Below, one piece after another: positions 1-8,401 of a DNA stretch of 64,000 nt. The DNA comes from Jiangella endophytica (GTDB taxonomy: Bacteria > Actinomycetota > Actinomycetes > Jiangellales > Jiangellaceae). The position numbers were made by a program, and so were the translations under genes. The notes below the pieces were generated by a model, which worked only from the letters and a program-made list of their open reading frames with translations, had not been told where the DNA came from and made no database searches. How positions within the stretch are numbered: position 1 is the stretch's first letter; each line of letters opens with the position of its first letter. Location of the stretch: the NCBI RefSeq assembly GCF_003427025.1, contig NZ_QVAI01000002.1, positions 496,001-560,000 of the forward strand, written 5' to 3'.

Positions 1-357
1 GACGCGCTGACGGTGATCTTCCGGAAGGCCGAGGCGTCTCTCGGCACGCTGGAACGCTGGCCCATCTACGGCTGGCTGGTGCCGTTGGCGTACCTGCTGA
101 TCCTGTGGCTGGTCCGGCCCGACGGCGAGAACGCGGTGAGCCGCACGGTGCAGCACTGGTCGCTGTTCCGGTACCTCGTGTGGTCGGCGCTGCTCACCGG
201 CGCCGCCGGATTCGCCGCCAACGACTCCGGCATCATCGTGCCGGCGCTGCTGCTGACGGTCGGTGTGCCGCTGGGCATGGCGGCGGTCGCGGCGGCTCAG
301 GGGCAGGCTCCGGCCCCTTCGCGCGCCGAACGCGAGCTGCTGACGCCGTCGTCGTAG
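1..357 (+). CDS. C-terminal part of an integral membrane protein (5' end outside window)
   Basis: The reading frame is open from the first base, so the gene starts upstream; a GTG at 13 is internal. About 118 residues are visible. They hold hydrophobic segments around YGWLVPLAYLLILWLV, a stretch at the LVWSALLTGAAGFA region, and a last one at IIVPALLLTVGVPLGMAAVAA, then a short polar tail. The NDSGI(I/V)VPA signature between the last two segments recurs, as I recall it, in large actinobacterial membrane proteins, but I cannot name the family. The gene converges on the acetyltransferase gene 3 bp after its TAG stop. Confidence 0.6.
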   Translation, partial: DALTVIFRKAEASLGTLERWPIYGWLVPLAYLLILWLVRPDGENAVSRTVQHWSLFRYLVWSALLTGAAGFAANDSGIIVPALLLTVGVPLGMAAVAAAQGQAPAPSRAERELLTPSS

Positions 358-360
358 ACG

Positions 361-1185
361 TCAGCCGAGCGCCGCGACGCGCTCCAGCAGCCGAGCCTCC
401 TCGTCCGCGGTGAGCGGCACCTCGAGCACCCGCAGCCACTCGGCCAGCTCGCCGTCGCGCAGCGCCCGGTGCTCGGTCGGCTCGCCCGGACTGCGGACCG
501 TCACCGTCTGGTGCGTGACCATGACGTGCCGGCCGGGCAGGTGCTTGCCGACCATGAGGCCGGACCGGAAGTGGATGCCCGGGAACGTGCTGGTGTAGTG
601 GTGCGACATGACGATGTCGATGGGCTTGACCTCGAACTCGTCGGTCGTGTGGGCCAGCTCCCAGCCCGCCTCGCGGTAGCGCTGCAGGCCCCAGAGGCCG
701 TCGCCGGCGCTGACGACGCGATAGGGCCAGCCGTCCTGGTCGGACTCGGCGCCGTCGGTCAGCGGGGCCGGCCGCAGCAGGCCCATGCCGAATCCGGGGT
801 CGCAGAGCAGCCGCCGGCCGTCCAGCCGCACCTCGACGACCATGTGGCTGCGGCCCTGCTGGGTGCCGGCGGCGGGGTCGCCGACGCGGCCGAGGTGCCT
901 GACGACGTCGTAGCCGAGCCGCTGCAGCGCCGCGGCGACGATCGTGGCGTGCTCGAAGCAGTAGCCGCCCCGGCCGCGGCCGGCGAACTTCGCCTGCACG
1001 GCGTCGAGGCCGACGCCCGGATGCTGCTCGAGCAGCACGTCGATGTTGTCGAACGTGAACGTGCGGACGTGCGCCTCGTGCAGTTCGTCGAGCGCGTGAC
1101 GGCTGGGCTCGCGTGCCGGGATGCCGAGCCGCGCCAGGTAGCCGGTGAGGTCGAGCCGCTCGGTCTCCCAGGGGTCAGCCGCCAT
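361..1185 (-). CDS. arylamine N-acetyltransferase
   Basis: A 274-residue protein of the usual NAT length. It transfers acetyl from acetyl-CoA to arylamines or hydrazines by a Cys-His-Asp triad in the cytosol. The triad is visible: Cys76 in RGGYCFEHA, His114 in GRSHMVVEV and Asp129 in LLCDPGFG. The start was placed at the ATG at 1185 (MAADPWETERL) because the N-terminal helix and the HALDELHEAHV motif then match the family. The gene is convergent with the membrane protein gene and lies downstream of the glycosyltransferase on the same strand. In mycobacteria NAT sits in a steroid-degradation cluster; nothing of that kind is nearby, so the substrate is unknown. Confidence 0.93.
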   Translation of the reverse strand: MAADPWETERLDLTGYLARLGIPAREPSRHALDELHEAHVRTFTFDNIDVLLEQHPGVGLDAVQAKFAGRGRGGYCFEHATIVAAALQRLGYDVVRHLGRVGDPAAGTQQGRSHMVVEVRLDGRRLLCDPGFGMGLLRPAPLTDGAESDQDGWPYRVVSAGDGLWGLQRYREAGWELAHTTDEFEVKPIDIVMSHHYTSTFPGIHFRSGLMVGKHLPGRHVMVTHQTVTVRSPGEPTEHRALRDGELAEWLRVLEVPLTADEEARLLERVAALG

Positions 1186-1205
1186 TCCCCCACGGTAGTG
1201 CGTGG

Positions 1206-1961
1206 TCAGACGCGGCGGAACCGGGCCGGCGCCGACGGCCGGATGCCACGCGTGACCAGCGCCCGCATGACGTGTGCGTACTGCTTGCCTCGGTGCAACT
1301 GGGCCTTGAGGTCGGTGCCGGTGACCCGGTGGTGGAACTCGACGTCGACCTCGACGACACGGAAGCCGGCCCGCAGCAGGTCGATGGTGAGCCCGGTCTC
1401 GACGCCGAACCCCTCGGCCAGCGGCAGCGCGGCCTCGAACGCGGCCCTGGTGAGGCAGCGCTGCCCGGACAGCGGCTGCGTCGCGGTCCAGCCGGTGGCC
1501 CGTTCGATGCCGTTGCGGGCGAGGTCGACCACCAGCCCGCGGCCGCCGCCCTCGGTGCGCTGAGCGGGGAGCACACCGATGGTCATGTCGGCCTCGCCGG
1601 CCAGCACCGGGTCGACCAGCGGCCGGGCGTGGCCCGCCGTCGACTCCAGGTCGGCGTCGAGGAAGAGCAACGCGCGCGGCACGGTGCGCGACGCCTCGCG
1701 CGCCTCGATGGCGGCCAGCGCCGTGGCGCCGGTCTCCATGGCGGCGGCCTTGCCCCGGTTGCGGGCGTGCCCGACGACGACGGCGCCTGCCTCGGTGGCC
1801 GTCGTGGCGGTGCGGTCGGTGGAGCCGTCGTCGACCACGACGACGAGGTCGACCCCCGGGATGCTCTTCGTGGCCTCGACGGTGGCCGCGATGCGGTCCT
1901 GCTCGTCCTTGGCCGGGATGATCGCGGCGACGCCGTCGGCTCGGGGGTCCTCGGTGGTCAT
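1206..1961 (-). CDS. family 2 glycosyltransferase (glucosyl-3-phosphoglycerate synthase-like)
   Basis: A 251-residue GT-A fold enzyme transferring a sugar from a nucleotide sugar. The N-terminal AAIIPAKDEQDRIAATV and VVVVDDGSTDRTA are the canonical GT2 nucleotide-binding motifs, followed by ARNRGKAAAM and the DxD-type metal site in LLFLDADLE. A QRCLTRAAFEAA block and a C-terminal EFHHRVTGTD resemble the GpgS/dolichyl-phosphate-mannose branch, but the acceptor cannot be read from the sequence. The start was set at ATG 1961 (MTTEDPRADG) since the upstream in-frame extension has no family character. It is divergent from arcA across about 120 bp. Confidence 0.85.
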   Translation of the reverse strand: MTTEDPRADGVAAIIPAKDEQDRIAATVEATKSIPGVDLVVVVDDGSTDRTATTATEAGAVVVGHARNRGKAAAMETGATALAAIEAREASRTVPRALLFLDADLESTAGHARPLVDPVLAGEADMTIGVLPAQRTEGGGRGLVVDLARNGIERATGWTATQPLSGQRCLTRAAFEAALPLAEGFGVETGLTIDLLRAGFRVVEVDVEFHHRVTGTDLKAQLHRGKQYAHVMRALVTRGIRPSAPARFRRV

Positions 1962-2080
1962 GTGCGCCAAGAATAGAGGGTGGCAGCCGGTCGCGAGGTC
2001 TGACGTCGGACTCGACGAGATCGTGCCGGTGTCGTGGTAACGGGTCAACCCGCCTGTCGCTCGCGTAGCCTCTGATCTCG

Positions 2081-3304
2081 ATGACCACGCCCGCGTCCAC
2101 CGTCGACGCCGCCGACTCCGAGGTCGGGCGGCTGCGCACCGTCATGCTGCACCGGCCCGGTCCGGAGCTGAAGCGGCTCACGCCGCGCAACAACGACAAG
2201 CTGCTGTTCGACGGCATCCCGTGGGTCGGCCGCGCGCAGGACGAGCACGACGCCTTCGCCGACGTGCTGCGTGGCCGCGACGTCGAGGTGCTGTACCTCG
2301 CCGACCTGCTGGCGCAGACGCTGACAGGCGACGCCGCACGGCACGAGTGCATCGAGGCGGCGCTGGCCGATCCGCGCCACGGCGACACCCTGCGCGACGT
2401 TCTCCGGGCGCACCTCGGCGGGCTGCATCCGGACGACCTCGCGCAGGTGCTCGTGGCCGGGCTGGCGCACGACGAGCTGCGCGACGGCCGCGGGCTGACG
2501 TATCGGCTGATGAACCCGCACGACTTCGTCATCGACCCGCTGCCCAACCTGTTGTTCACCCGCGACTCCAGTGTCCGCATCGGCGACCACGTGGCGGTCA
2601 CCAGCCTCGCCATGGCCGCGCGGCGCCGCGAGACCAGCCTGACGTCGGCGATCTATCGGCACCACCCGCGCTTCGCCGGCGTGCCGGAGGTGTACGGGCC
2701 GGAGCTGGAGAACCTCGAAGGCGGCGACGTGCTGCTGCTCGCACCCGGTGTCGTGGCCGTCGGCACCGGCGAGCGGACCACCCCGGCCGGCGTCGAGCGG
2801 CTGGCCCGCAACGTGCTGGGCGCCGGGCTGGCGCACACCGTCCTGGCCGTGCCGATCGCGCAGGACCGCGCGACGATGCACCTCGACACCGTCATGACGA
2901 TGGTCGACCACGACGCGATCGTCATGTATCCGAACGTCGCCGACGAGCTGACGGCGGTCGCGCTGCGCTGGGCCGGCGGCGACCTCGTCATCGAGGCCGA
3001 GCCGGCGCCGTTCGTCGACGCGGCCGCGGTGGCCATGGGCATCGACGCGCTGCGCATCGTCGAGACCGGCCTCGACCCCGTCACCGCCGAGCGCGAGCAA
3101 TGGGACGACGGCAACAACACGCTCGCCGTCGGACCGCGGCTGGCCGTCGCCTACGAACGCAACACCGAGACCAACGCCCGGCTCGAGGACGCCGGCATCG
3201 AGGTGCTGCGCATCCCCGGCAGCGAACTCGGCTCCGGGCGGGGCGGGCCGCGCTGCATGTCGTGCCCGATCCGGCGCGACTCCGCGGCGCCGAGCGACCG
3301 TTGA
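2081..3304 (+). CDS. arcA: arginine deiminase
   Basis: A 407-residue enzyme converting L-arginine to citrulline and ammonia. Guanidine-modifying (pentein) landmarks are in order: an N-terminal [15 protein letters not shown], the [20 protein letters not shown] block, ENLEGGDV, the catalytic His in MHLDTVMTM, and the nucleophile Cys392 in RCMSCP near the C-terminus. It stands alone: no ornithine carbamoyltransferase, carbamate kinase or antiporter gene is nearby, so it probably does not form a classical ADI energy pathway here. No ribosome binding site precedes the ATG, but a TAGCCT box lies about 13 nt upstream, as in leaderless actinobacterial genes. Confidence 0.95.
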   Translation: MTTPASTVDAADSEVGRLRTVMLHRPGPELKRLTPRNNDKLLFDGIPWVGRAQDEHDAFADVLRGRDVEVLYLADLLAQTLTGDAARHECIEAALADPRHGDTLRDVLRAHLGGLHPDDLAQVLVAGLAHDELRDGRGLTYRLMNPHDFVIDPLPNLLFTRDSSVRIGDHVAVTSLAMAARRRETSLTSAIYRHHPRFAGVPEVYGPELENLEGGDVLLLAPGVVAVGTGERTTPAGVERLARNVLGAGLAHTVLAVPIAQDRATMHLDTVMTMVDHDAIVMYPNVADELTAVALRWAGGDLVIEAEPAPFVDAAAVAMGIDALRIVETGLDPVTAEREQWDDGNNTLAVGPRLAVAYERNTETNARLEDAGIEVLRIPGSELGSGRGGPRCMSCPIRRDSAAPSDR

Positions 3305-3435
3305 CGACGCCGCTACCTCGCGCCACGGCACCGTTTCTACATCGGCACAGACCAGTCGATACCAGACCGTAACGGAATGAATCCGAAGAAGTCGTCATAC
3401 GAGGGAACTTCTCCCCCGGAAAGGCGGTAAGCTGC

Positions 3436-3490
3436 GAAGAAGGCCCCGGTCGCTCGTGTTCCCCCGTCGTGAGCGGTCGGGGTCTTCTCC
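3436..3490. terminator. bidirectional terminator hairpin between arcA and DUF5926 gene
   Basis: Two 20-nt arms (3436-3455 and 3471-3490) pair almost completely, with G-U wobbles and one mismatch, around a 15-nt loop. It sits between two convergent genes, so it probably ends both transcripts. Confidence 0.7.
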
Positions 3491-3508
3491 TTGCCGCCGG
3501 TGCCCGCG

Positions 3509-4426
3509 TCAGCGAATTGTCACCTGACGGTTGGCCAGACCGGCTCGCGCGCGGCGCTGCTCGGACGTCAGCGGTGCCTTCTCGGCCACCGCCGCGGCGA
3601 GGCGTTCGCCCAGCGCGGCGGCGGGTTCCTCGACGGCTTCGGCGGGCGTGCCGTCGACCAGATCCCACACCGGCACGAGGAGTCCGGCGGCGCGGAACGT
3701 GCCGAGCAGCCGGGTGCCCTCGCCGAGGGTGTCGTCGCCGGCGGCATGCAGCCGGGCCAGGCCGTCGAGCAGCGGCTCCTCGTCGTACGGGAGCACCCAG
3801 CGGACCTGGTCGCGGTCGCCGAGGCTGCACCAGTAGGCCGCCTCGACCGATTCCAGCCTGGCCGCCGGAACGATGGCCGAATTGGCCTCCTCGAGCGCCG
3901 CCCGAGCCTCGGAACCGGTGTCCGACTCGGGATCCAACCAGTAGTCGAATCCGTCGTGAACCGTGACCCGGAATTCCGCGTCGGTGTCGATGAGGTCGTG
4001 CAGCCGCGGCGTGCCGGACGTCCGCGGAGCCGGGCTCACCGTCGAGCCGGGCTCGGTCTCGAGCGCCGCGGCCAGCGTGTGGCCGAGGTCGGCGGCGGGG
4101 TCGCCGGTGGACGTCATGGTCTGCAGGGCCAGCAGGACCTCGCCGTTCTCGCGCACCAGCGCCGGGAACGCGCCCGGCAGCAGCGTGCACACCACGACGG
4201 ACCGGTCGTCGCCGGAGGCCAGCCGCAGCGGCGCCGTCGCGGCCGAGACGATCTCGCGCATGGCCACCCAGTCGCACTCGCCCGGCAGGCCGGCGAACGG
4301 GCGGACGACGTACTGCCGCTCGGCCTCGCGGGCCTGCTTGCCGTGGCAGACCTTGTAGCGCTTGCCCGAGCCGCACGGGCAGGGCTGGCGGGGGCCGACG
4401 ACGGGAACTTCGGTAGTGGCACTCAC
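3509..4426 (-). CDS. DUF5926 family protein with N-terminal SEC-C motif
   Basis: A 305-residue cytosolic protein. Residues 15-30 form an SEC-C zinc-binding motif (PCPCGSGKRYKVCHG), the metal-binding tail known from SecA. It is followed by the conserved actinobacterial DUF5926 body (CDWVAMREIVSAATAPL, ALQTMTSTGDPAADLG, HDGFDYWLDP). The molecular role is not known; SEC-C motifs generally bind zinc and often contact ribosomes or RNA. The GTG at 4426 is preceded by a TACCCT box 8 nt upstream, which suggests a leaderless transcript. The gene converges on arcA. Confidence 0.85.
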   Translation of the reverse strand: MSATTEVPVVGPRQPCPCGSGKRYKVCHGKQAREAERQYVVRPFAGLPGECDWVAMREIVSAATAPLRLASGDDRSVVVCTLLPGAFPALVRENGEVLLALQTMTSTGDPAADLGHTLAAALETEPGSTVSPAPRTSGTPRLHDLIDTDAEFRVTVHDGFDYWLDPESDTGSEARAALEEANSAIVPAARLESVEAAYWCSLGDRDQVRWVLPYDEEPLLDGLARLHAAGDDTLGEGTRLLGTFRAAGLLVPVWDLVDGTPAEAVEEPAAALGERLAAAVAEKAPLTSEQRRARAGLANRQVTIR

Positions 4427-4483
4427 GACAGGCGAGGGTAGCCGGTTCCGGCTGCCGGGTGTGAGCCGGACGTCGTCATGACG

Positions 4484-4936
4484 TCAGACGGCGGGGTTCC
4501 ACGGGCCGACGACGGCGTGCACCGTCACCCGGCCGGGTTCGGAGCGCACTCGCCACTCGCGGGCGATGGCGTCGACGATGGACAGGCCGCGGCCTTGGTC
4601 CTCGGTGGACGTGGGCTGGCGCACCCGCGGGCGCTCGGAGCCGCCGCCGTCGCTGACCTCGATGAGGACGTCGTCGCCGAGGACCGCCCACTGCAGCACG
4701 ACCCCGGTGCGGGTGCCGCTGAGCGACAGCGGCTGCGCGTGCAGGATGGCGTTGGTGACCAGTTCGGTGACCACGACGAGTGCGTTCTCGATGACCGTGG
4801 GCGAGACGTTGGTGTTGCGGAGATCCTCCGCGACCAGATGGCGAGCGTGTGGGACGTTGCTGACCTCACCGGTCAGCTCGACGGCGCGTGCGCTGTTGGA
4901 TCGGGCCTCACGCCTCGTGGCCACGACTCGACCCAC
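4484..4936 (-). CDS. RsbW-like ATP-binding protein (anti-sigma-factor type HATPase)
   Basis: A GHKL-fold ATPase of about 150 residues. The N-box ENALVVVTELVTNAILHA, the G1 box LIEVSDGGG and the G2 box GRGLSIVDAIA are all present and there is no sensor or dimerisation domain, as in RsbW/SpoIIAB regulators or stand-alone HATPase_c_2 proteins. I chose the GTG at 4936 because GGGAG stands 8 nt upstream. A longer form from GTG 4993 is possible and adds 19 residues without family similarity. No sigma factor or STAS-domain partner is adjacent, so its target is unknown. Confidence 0.8.
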   Translation of the reverse strand: MGRVVATRREARSNSARAVELTGEVSNVPHARHLVAEDLRNTNVSPTVIENALVVVTELVTNAILHAQPLSLSGTRTGVVLQWAVLGDDVLIEVSDGGGSERPRVRQPTSTEDQGRGLSIVDAIAREWRVRSEPGRVTVHAVVGPWNPAV

Positions 4937-5089
4937 TGGTAGATCTCCCTTCACCGGACCCACGCCACCCGCATCCAGTGGTGCCCACTGCACGACTCTG
5001 CCAAACCTCCCGACAGTGAACCATTCGCCACGGGATCACGTCCATATGTTGAGATGAGAGTTCGCTGAATCTCCCGTTTCGGTGCAGAG

Positions 5090-5137
5090 TGCGCTGGTGA
5101 CCGGCCTGTGGCCGTCACACCGTTGATCACCAGCGCA
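5090..5137. promoter_or_regulatory. nested inverted repeat upstream of the flavohemoglobin-like gene
   Basis: Outer arms TGCGCTGGTGA (5090-5100) and TCACCAGCGCA (5127-5137) are perfect complements. Inside them CGGCC-tgt-GGCCG (5102-5114) forms a second tight hairpin. The structure lies in the 339-bp gap between the divergent ATPase and globin genes, about 140 bp before the globin start. It could be an operator or a structured 5' leader. Nothing else was recognised in this gap. Confidence 0.5.
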
Positions 5138-5275
5138 TTTGCCTGATCTTGCGGTGCCGGCGGGGTCGTGGCCCCTTGATCGGGATGCCCTCATCGCACG
5201 CATATGTCCGGCCGTGACTCTTCCTTCCGTGCCGAAGTTGCGGATCGACCGCTAGGTTAGAGCGGGGCGGAGAGG

Positions 5276-6730
5276 ATGACGATGTGGACTCACTCCCGGT
5301 CTTCGGGACAACGTGGGGCGGAAGGGGAGCGGACCGGGGGAGCGTCGGGCGACGCCATTGTCGACGCTACCGGTGCCGCCGTGCCCGGACGCGCCGACAC
5401 GCATGGCGGCGTGTCGTGGTTCGAACCCGGCGTTCCGCTGCCGCCGCTGCAGAACGGCGCGGCCACGGTTGCGGATACCGACGAGGCGAGTGACACTCTG
5501 TCGGGTCCGGCCGGTGAGGACACCCCGTCGCCCGACGGCGAGTCAGGGGCCGGTGCGGCAGCAGCAACCGAGGCAGAGCCGGAGCGAGCACTGGAACCTC
5601 AGCCAGTCAACAGCACGGGGCTCGACAGTGAGGCTCTGCGCCAGAGCATGGCCCTCGTCGAGGACCACCTCGACGCGATCGGTGCCGACTTCTACGCCCA
5701 GCTGTTCACCATCGCGCCCGAGTCACGCGACCTGTTCGGCGCCGGTATGGCGGTGCAGCGGTCGCGGCTGGTGGGCGCCCTGGTGCGCATCGTCGGCAAT
5801 GCCGACGACCGCGAGACCCTCGTGCCGTACCTCGAGGCGCTGGGCCGCGACCACCGCAAGTTCGGCGTCATCGACGAGCACTACGCCCCGGTCGGCACGG
5901 CGCTCGTGCTCGCCATCCGACGTGCGCTCGGCGACGATTGGACGCCGCGCTTCGAGTCGGCCTGGATCGAGGCCTACGACCGCATCGCGGCGGTCATGGT
6001 CGGCGCCGCCCGCCGCGACGCCGTCATCTCGCCGCCGTGGTGGGACGCCGAGGTCGTCTACCACCGGCGCATCCTCGACGATCTCGCGATCATGCAGGTC
6101 CGGCCGCATACGGACTATCCGTATCGGCCCGGCCAGTACGTCTACCTGACCACGCCGCGGCGGCCGAAGATCTGGCGTGCCTACTCCATGGCCTCCGCCC
6201 CGCGCGACGACGGCCTGCTCGAGTTCCACGTCCGCACCGTCGGCGCCGGCTGGGTCAGCAGCGCGCTGGTGTGGCGCACGGAGCCCGGCGACATCCTGCA
6301 CCTCGGCGCCCCGCAGGGGCACGACGTCGCGACACCGCGGTCCGAACACGACCTGCTCTGCATCACCGGCGGTACCGGCATCGCGCCGGTGCTGGCCACA
6401 CTGCAGGAACTCGAGCAGCGTCAGGACGGCCGGCGGGTGCACGTCTTCTATGCCGGCCGCGATCGCGACCACCTGTACGCGCTGCCGCACCTGGAGTCGA
6501 TCGGGGTCCGCTACCGGCGGCTGACCGTCGTGCCGGTGGTCTCGCCCGACGGGCCCACCGACCGCAGCCCCGACCTCATGGGCAACATCGTCTCCGCCTA
6601 CGGCGACTGGCGGAAGCACCGCGTCTACGTCGCCGGGCCCACCGGCATGGTGGCGACCAGTCTCGAGCGGCTGCGCGCGCAGGGCGTCCCCGACGAGCAG
6701 ATCGTCGTCGACGATTACGGTCTCTGGTGA
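5276..6730 (+). CDS. flavohemoglobin-like protein (globin + FAD/NAD reductase)
   Basis: A 484-residue three-part protein. Residues 1-115 are a low-complexity Ala/Gly/Asp-rich extension. Residues about 118-250 are a globin with proximal His193 in GRDHRKFGV. Residues about 255-360 are an FAD-binding domain (RPGQYVYLTTP, WRAYSMASAP) and 360-484 an NAD(P)-binding domain (CITGGTGIAPVL, VYVAGPTGMV). Proteins of this architecture reduce oxygen or detoxify nitric oxide at a flavin-supplied heme. GGAG lies before both an ATG at 5276 and one at 5282; either may start translation. No partner gene is adjacent. Confidence 0.9.
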   Translation: MTMWTHSRSSGQRGAEGERTGGASGDAIVDATGAAVPGRADTHGGVSWFEPGVPLPPLQNGAATVADTDEASDTLSGPAGEDTPSPDGESGAGAAAATEAEPERALEPQPVNSTGLDSEALRQSMALVEDHLDAIGADFYAQLFTIAPESRDLFGAGMAVQRSRLVGALVRIVGNADDRETLVPYLEALGRDHRKFGVIDEHYAPVGTALVLAIRRALGDDWTPRFESAWIEAYDRIAAVMVGAARRDAVISPPWWDAEVVYHRRILDDLAIMQVRPHTDYPYRPGQYVYLTTPRRPKIWRAYSMASAPRDDGLLEFHVRTVGAGWVSSALVWRTEPGDILHLGAPQGHDVATPRSEHDLLCITGGTGIAPVLATLQELEQRQDGRRVHVFYAGRDRDHLYALPHLESIGVRYRRLTVVPVVSPDGPTDRSPDLMGNIVSAYGDWRKHRVYVAGPTGMVATSLERLRAQGVPDEQIVVDDYGLW

Positions 6731-6732
6731 GG

Positions 6733-6760
6733 TCTAGCGTTCTCTAGTTCTCGCGCTAGA
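6733..6760. repeat. palindrome copy 1, TCTAGCG-N14-CGCTAGA
   Basis: Arms TCTAGCG (6733-6739) and CGCTAGA (6754-6760) are separated by exactly 14 nt. The same arms with the same 14-nt spacing recur on the other side of the AAA ATPase gene at 8003-8030. This copy lies in the 55-bp gap between the convergent globin and ATPase genes and is followed by TAGACGAC at 6767-6774, a string also present in copy 2. Confidence 0.7.
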
Positions 6761-6785
6761 CAGTCGTAGACGACCCGATGCACGG

Positions 6786-7982
6786 TCAGACGGCGGCGTG
6801 CTTGCGCAGGTAGATGCCGAAGTGCGGCACCGTGAACGCGATGGTGCCGCGCTCGGCGGAGTACACCAGCCCTTTCTTGATCAGCGAGTCGCGGGCCGGC
6901 GACAGCGACGACGGCTTGCGGCCGAGGTAGGTGGCGACGTCGGACGTGGGGACGACGCCGTGGGTGTGGTCGGAGAGCGCGGCCATGGCGCGCAGGTACT
7001 CGCGCTCGGCCGGCGTGGCCCGCTCGTAGCGCGAGCCGAAGAAGCCGACCGCCAGCTCGGCCTGGGCCTCCGGCGCGGCCATGCGGACGTCGTCGGCGCC
7101 GATCGGGTCGGTGGGCGCGTTGTCCCACGTGACCTTGCCGTAGGCCTGGACGAAGTACGGGTAGCCCTCGGTCGCCGCGTAGAGCGCGTCGAGGGCCGCC
7201 GGTTCGTACGTCACGCCCTCGTCCTCGGCCGGTGCGACCAGCGCGCGGTCGGCGGCCTCGCGGTCCAGCCGGTCGATGCGCACGTACCGGAACAGCCGCT
7301 CGGAGTAGGACTTCGACGCCGACAGGACGGCGGGCAGGTGCGGCAGTCCCGCGCCGACCACGACCAGCGGCAGCCCCTGCTGGGACAGTTCGTGGCAGGC
7401 CGCGCACAGCGCCGACACGTCCGGCGCGGGGATGTCCTGCATCTCGTCGACGAACAGCGCGATGCCCACCCCGACGTCGCGGGCCACTCCGGCCGCGTCG
7501 ACCAGCAGCTCGACGAGGTCGACCTCGATGTCGCCGGTGTCGGCGCGCCCCGTCGCCGCCGGCACGTCGATGCCCGGCTGCCAGCGGTCCCTCAGCTTGG
7601 CGTCGTCGCCGGCCGAGCGCAGCGCGAACGCCTTGAGCACGCCGAGGAAGCCGTCGACGCGGTCAGGGTCGCGGTGCCGCGGAGTCAGCTCGCGCACCGC
7701 CATGTGCAGCGCGCTGGCCAGCGGCCGGCGCAGCGACTGGTCGGGCCGCGCCTCGATCTTCCCGGTGCCCCACATGCGTCCGATCGCCTGCGACCGCAGT
7801 GCGTTCAGCAGCACCGTCTTGCCGACGCCGCGCAAGCCGGTGAGGACGAGCGAGCGCTCCGGCCGCCCCCGCGCGATCCGCTCCAGCACGACGTCGAACT
7901 GCTGCAGCTCGCGGTCGCGGCCGGCCAGCTCGGGCGGGCGCTGACCGGCGCCGGGAGCGTAGGGATTGCGCACCGGGTCCAT
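6786..7982 (-). CDS. AAA ATPase (Orc1/Cdc6-like ATP-binding protein)
   Basis: A 398-residue P-loop ATPase. Walker A is GLRGVGKT (near residue 50) and Walker B is ALFVDEMQDI (about 175). A sensor/arginine-finger region follows (LFRYVRIDRLDREAADRALV), then a C-terminal winged-helix-like segment (TSDVATYLGRKPSSLSPARDSLIKKGLV). Such proteins occur widely in actinobacteria as orphan ATPases; I know of no established function. The ATG at 7982 lies only 9 bp from an 18-bp inverted repeat, and both ends of the gene are bordered by the same palindrome, which may be an operator or an element boundary. Base composition matches the chromosome. Confidence 0.8.
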   Translation of the reverse strand: MDPVRNPYAPGAGQRPPELAGRDRELQQFDVVLERIARGRPERSLVLTGLRGVGKTVLLNALRSQAIGRMWGTGKIEARPDQSLRRPLASALHMAVRELTPRHRDPDRVDGFLGVLKAFALRSAGDDAKLRDRWQPGIDVPAATGRADTGDIEVDLVELLVDAAGVARDVGVGIALFVDEMQDIPAPDVSALCAACHELSQQGLPLVVVGAGLPHLPAVLSASKSYSERLFRYVRIDRLDREAADRALVAPAEDEGVTYEPAALDALYAATEGYPYFVQAYGKVTWDNAPTDPIGADDVRMAAPEAQAELAVGFFGSRYERATPAEREYLRAMAALSDHTHGVVPTSDVATYLGRKPSSLSPARDSLIKKGLVYSAERGTIAFTVPHFGIYLRKHAAV

Positions 7983-7991
7983 GATCGGACT

Positions 7992-8041
7992 CTATGGTGT
8001 CGTCTAGCGGGGGTCGTAGATTTCGCTAGACGACACCATAG
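7992..8041. repeat. 18-bp inverted repeat containing palindrome copy 2
   Basis: CTATGGTGTCGTCTAGCG (7992-8009) and CGCTAGACGACACCATAG (8024-8041) are perfect reverse complements around a 14-nt loop. The inner 7 bp of each arm give TCTAGCG-N14-CGCTAGA, identical in arms and spacing to copy 1. It lies between the YiaAB-like gene and the ATPase start codon on the same strand, so it could terminate the former, control the latter, or both. Confidence 0.75.
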
Positions 8042-8058
8042 GCGTGTCGCGAATCTGG

Positions 8059-8349
8059 TCAAACGGGCTCACGGAACGGATCGTGCTCGGCGATCAGCTT
8101 GTCGACCCGGGCCTGGTCCAGCCGCTTCACCAGCGCGGTGTCCTCCTGCTGGTCGCGGATGCACTTGGCCAGCGTGAACGCCGACGTCACGAGGTAGATG
8201 GTGCCGAGGCCGAGGAAGGCCCGCACCCAGGGGCCGATGTCGAGGTAGAGGATGCCGACGACGACCGTGACCAGCGCGATCGCGAACGATGCGATCGCCT
8301 GGACGTAGAACGCGGTGGTGTTCCTGGTGGAAGGCGGCGCGGTGGTCAT
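8059..8349 (-). CDS. YiaA/YiaB-type two-helix membrane protein
   Basis: A 96-residue small membrane protein. Two transmembrane helices are visible (TAFYVQAIASFAIALVTVVVGILYL and AFLGLGTIYLVTSAFTLAKCIRD) joined by a short turn, the layout of the YiaAB two-helix domain, with a charged cytosolic tail. Its role is unknown in any organism. ATG 8349 is the start that leaves the first helix intact. Two palindromes immediately upstream suggest regulated expression. Confidence 0.75.
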   Translation of the reverse strand: MTTAPPSTRNTTAFYVQAIASFAIALVTVVVGILYLDIGPWVRAFLGLGTIYLVTSAFTLAKCIRDQQEDTALVKRLDQARVDKLIAEHDPFREPV

Positions 8350-8383
8350 GTCAGCACTGCGCCGCTGCCATACCGGCCCGTCC

Positions 8384-8399
8384 TGAGCGCCGGCGCTCA
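8384..8399. promoter_or_regulatory. perfect 16-bp palindrome, probable operator
   Basis: TGAGCGCCGGCGCTCA is fully self-complementary with no loop, 35 bp upstream of the YiaAB-like start codon. It is 2 bp from a second palindrome. Confidence 0.55.
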
Positions 8400-8401
8400 A
8401 C

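Noticed and set aside
2081-3304. Anaerobic arginine deiminase (arcABC) operon
   Set aside because: Only arcA is present; the neighbours are a glycosyltransferase and a DUF5926 gene on the other strand.
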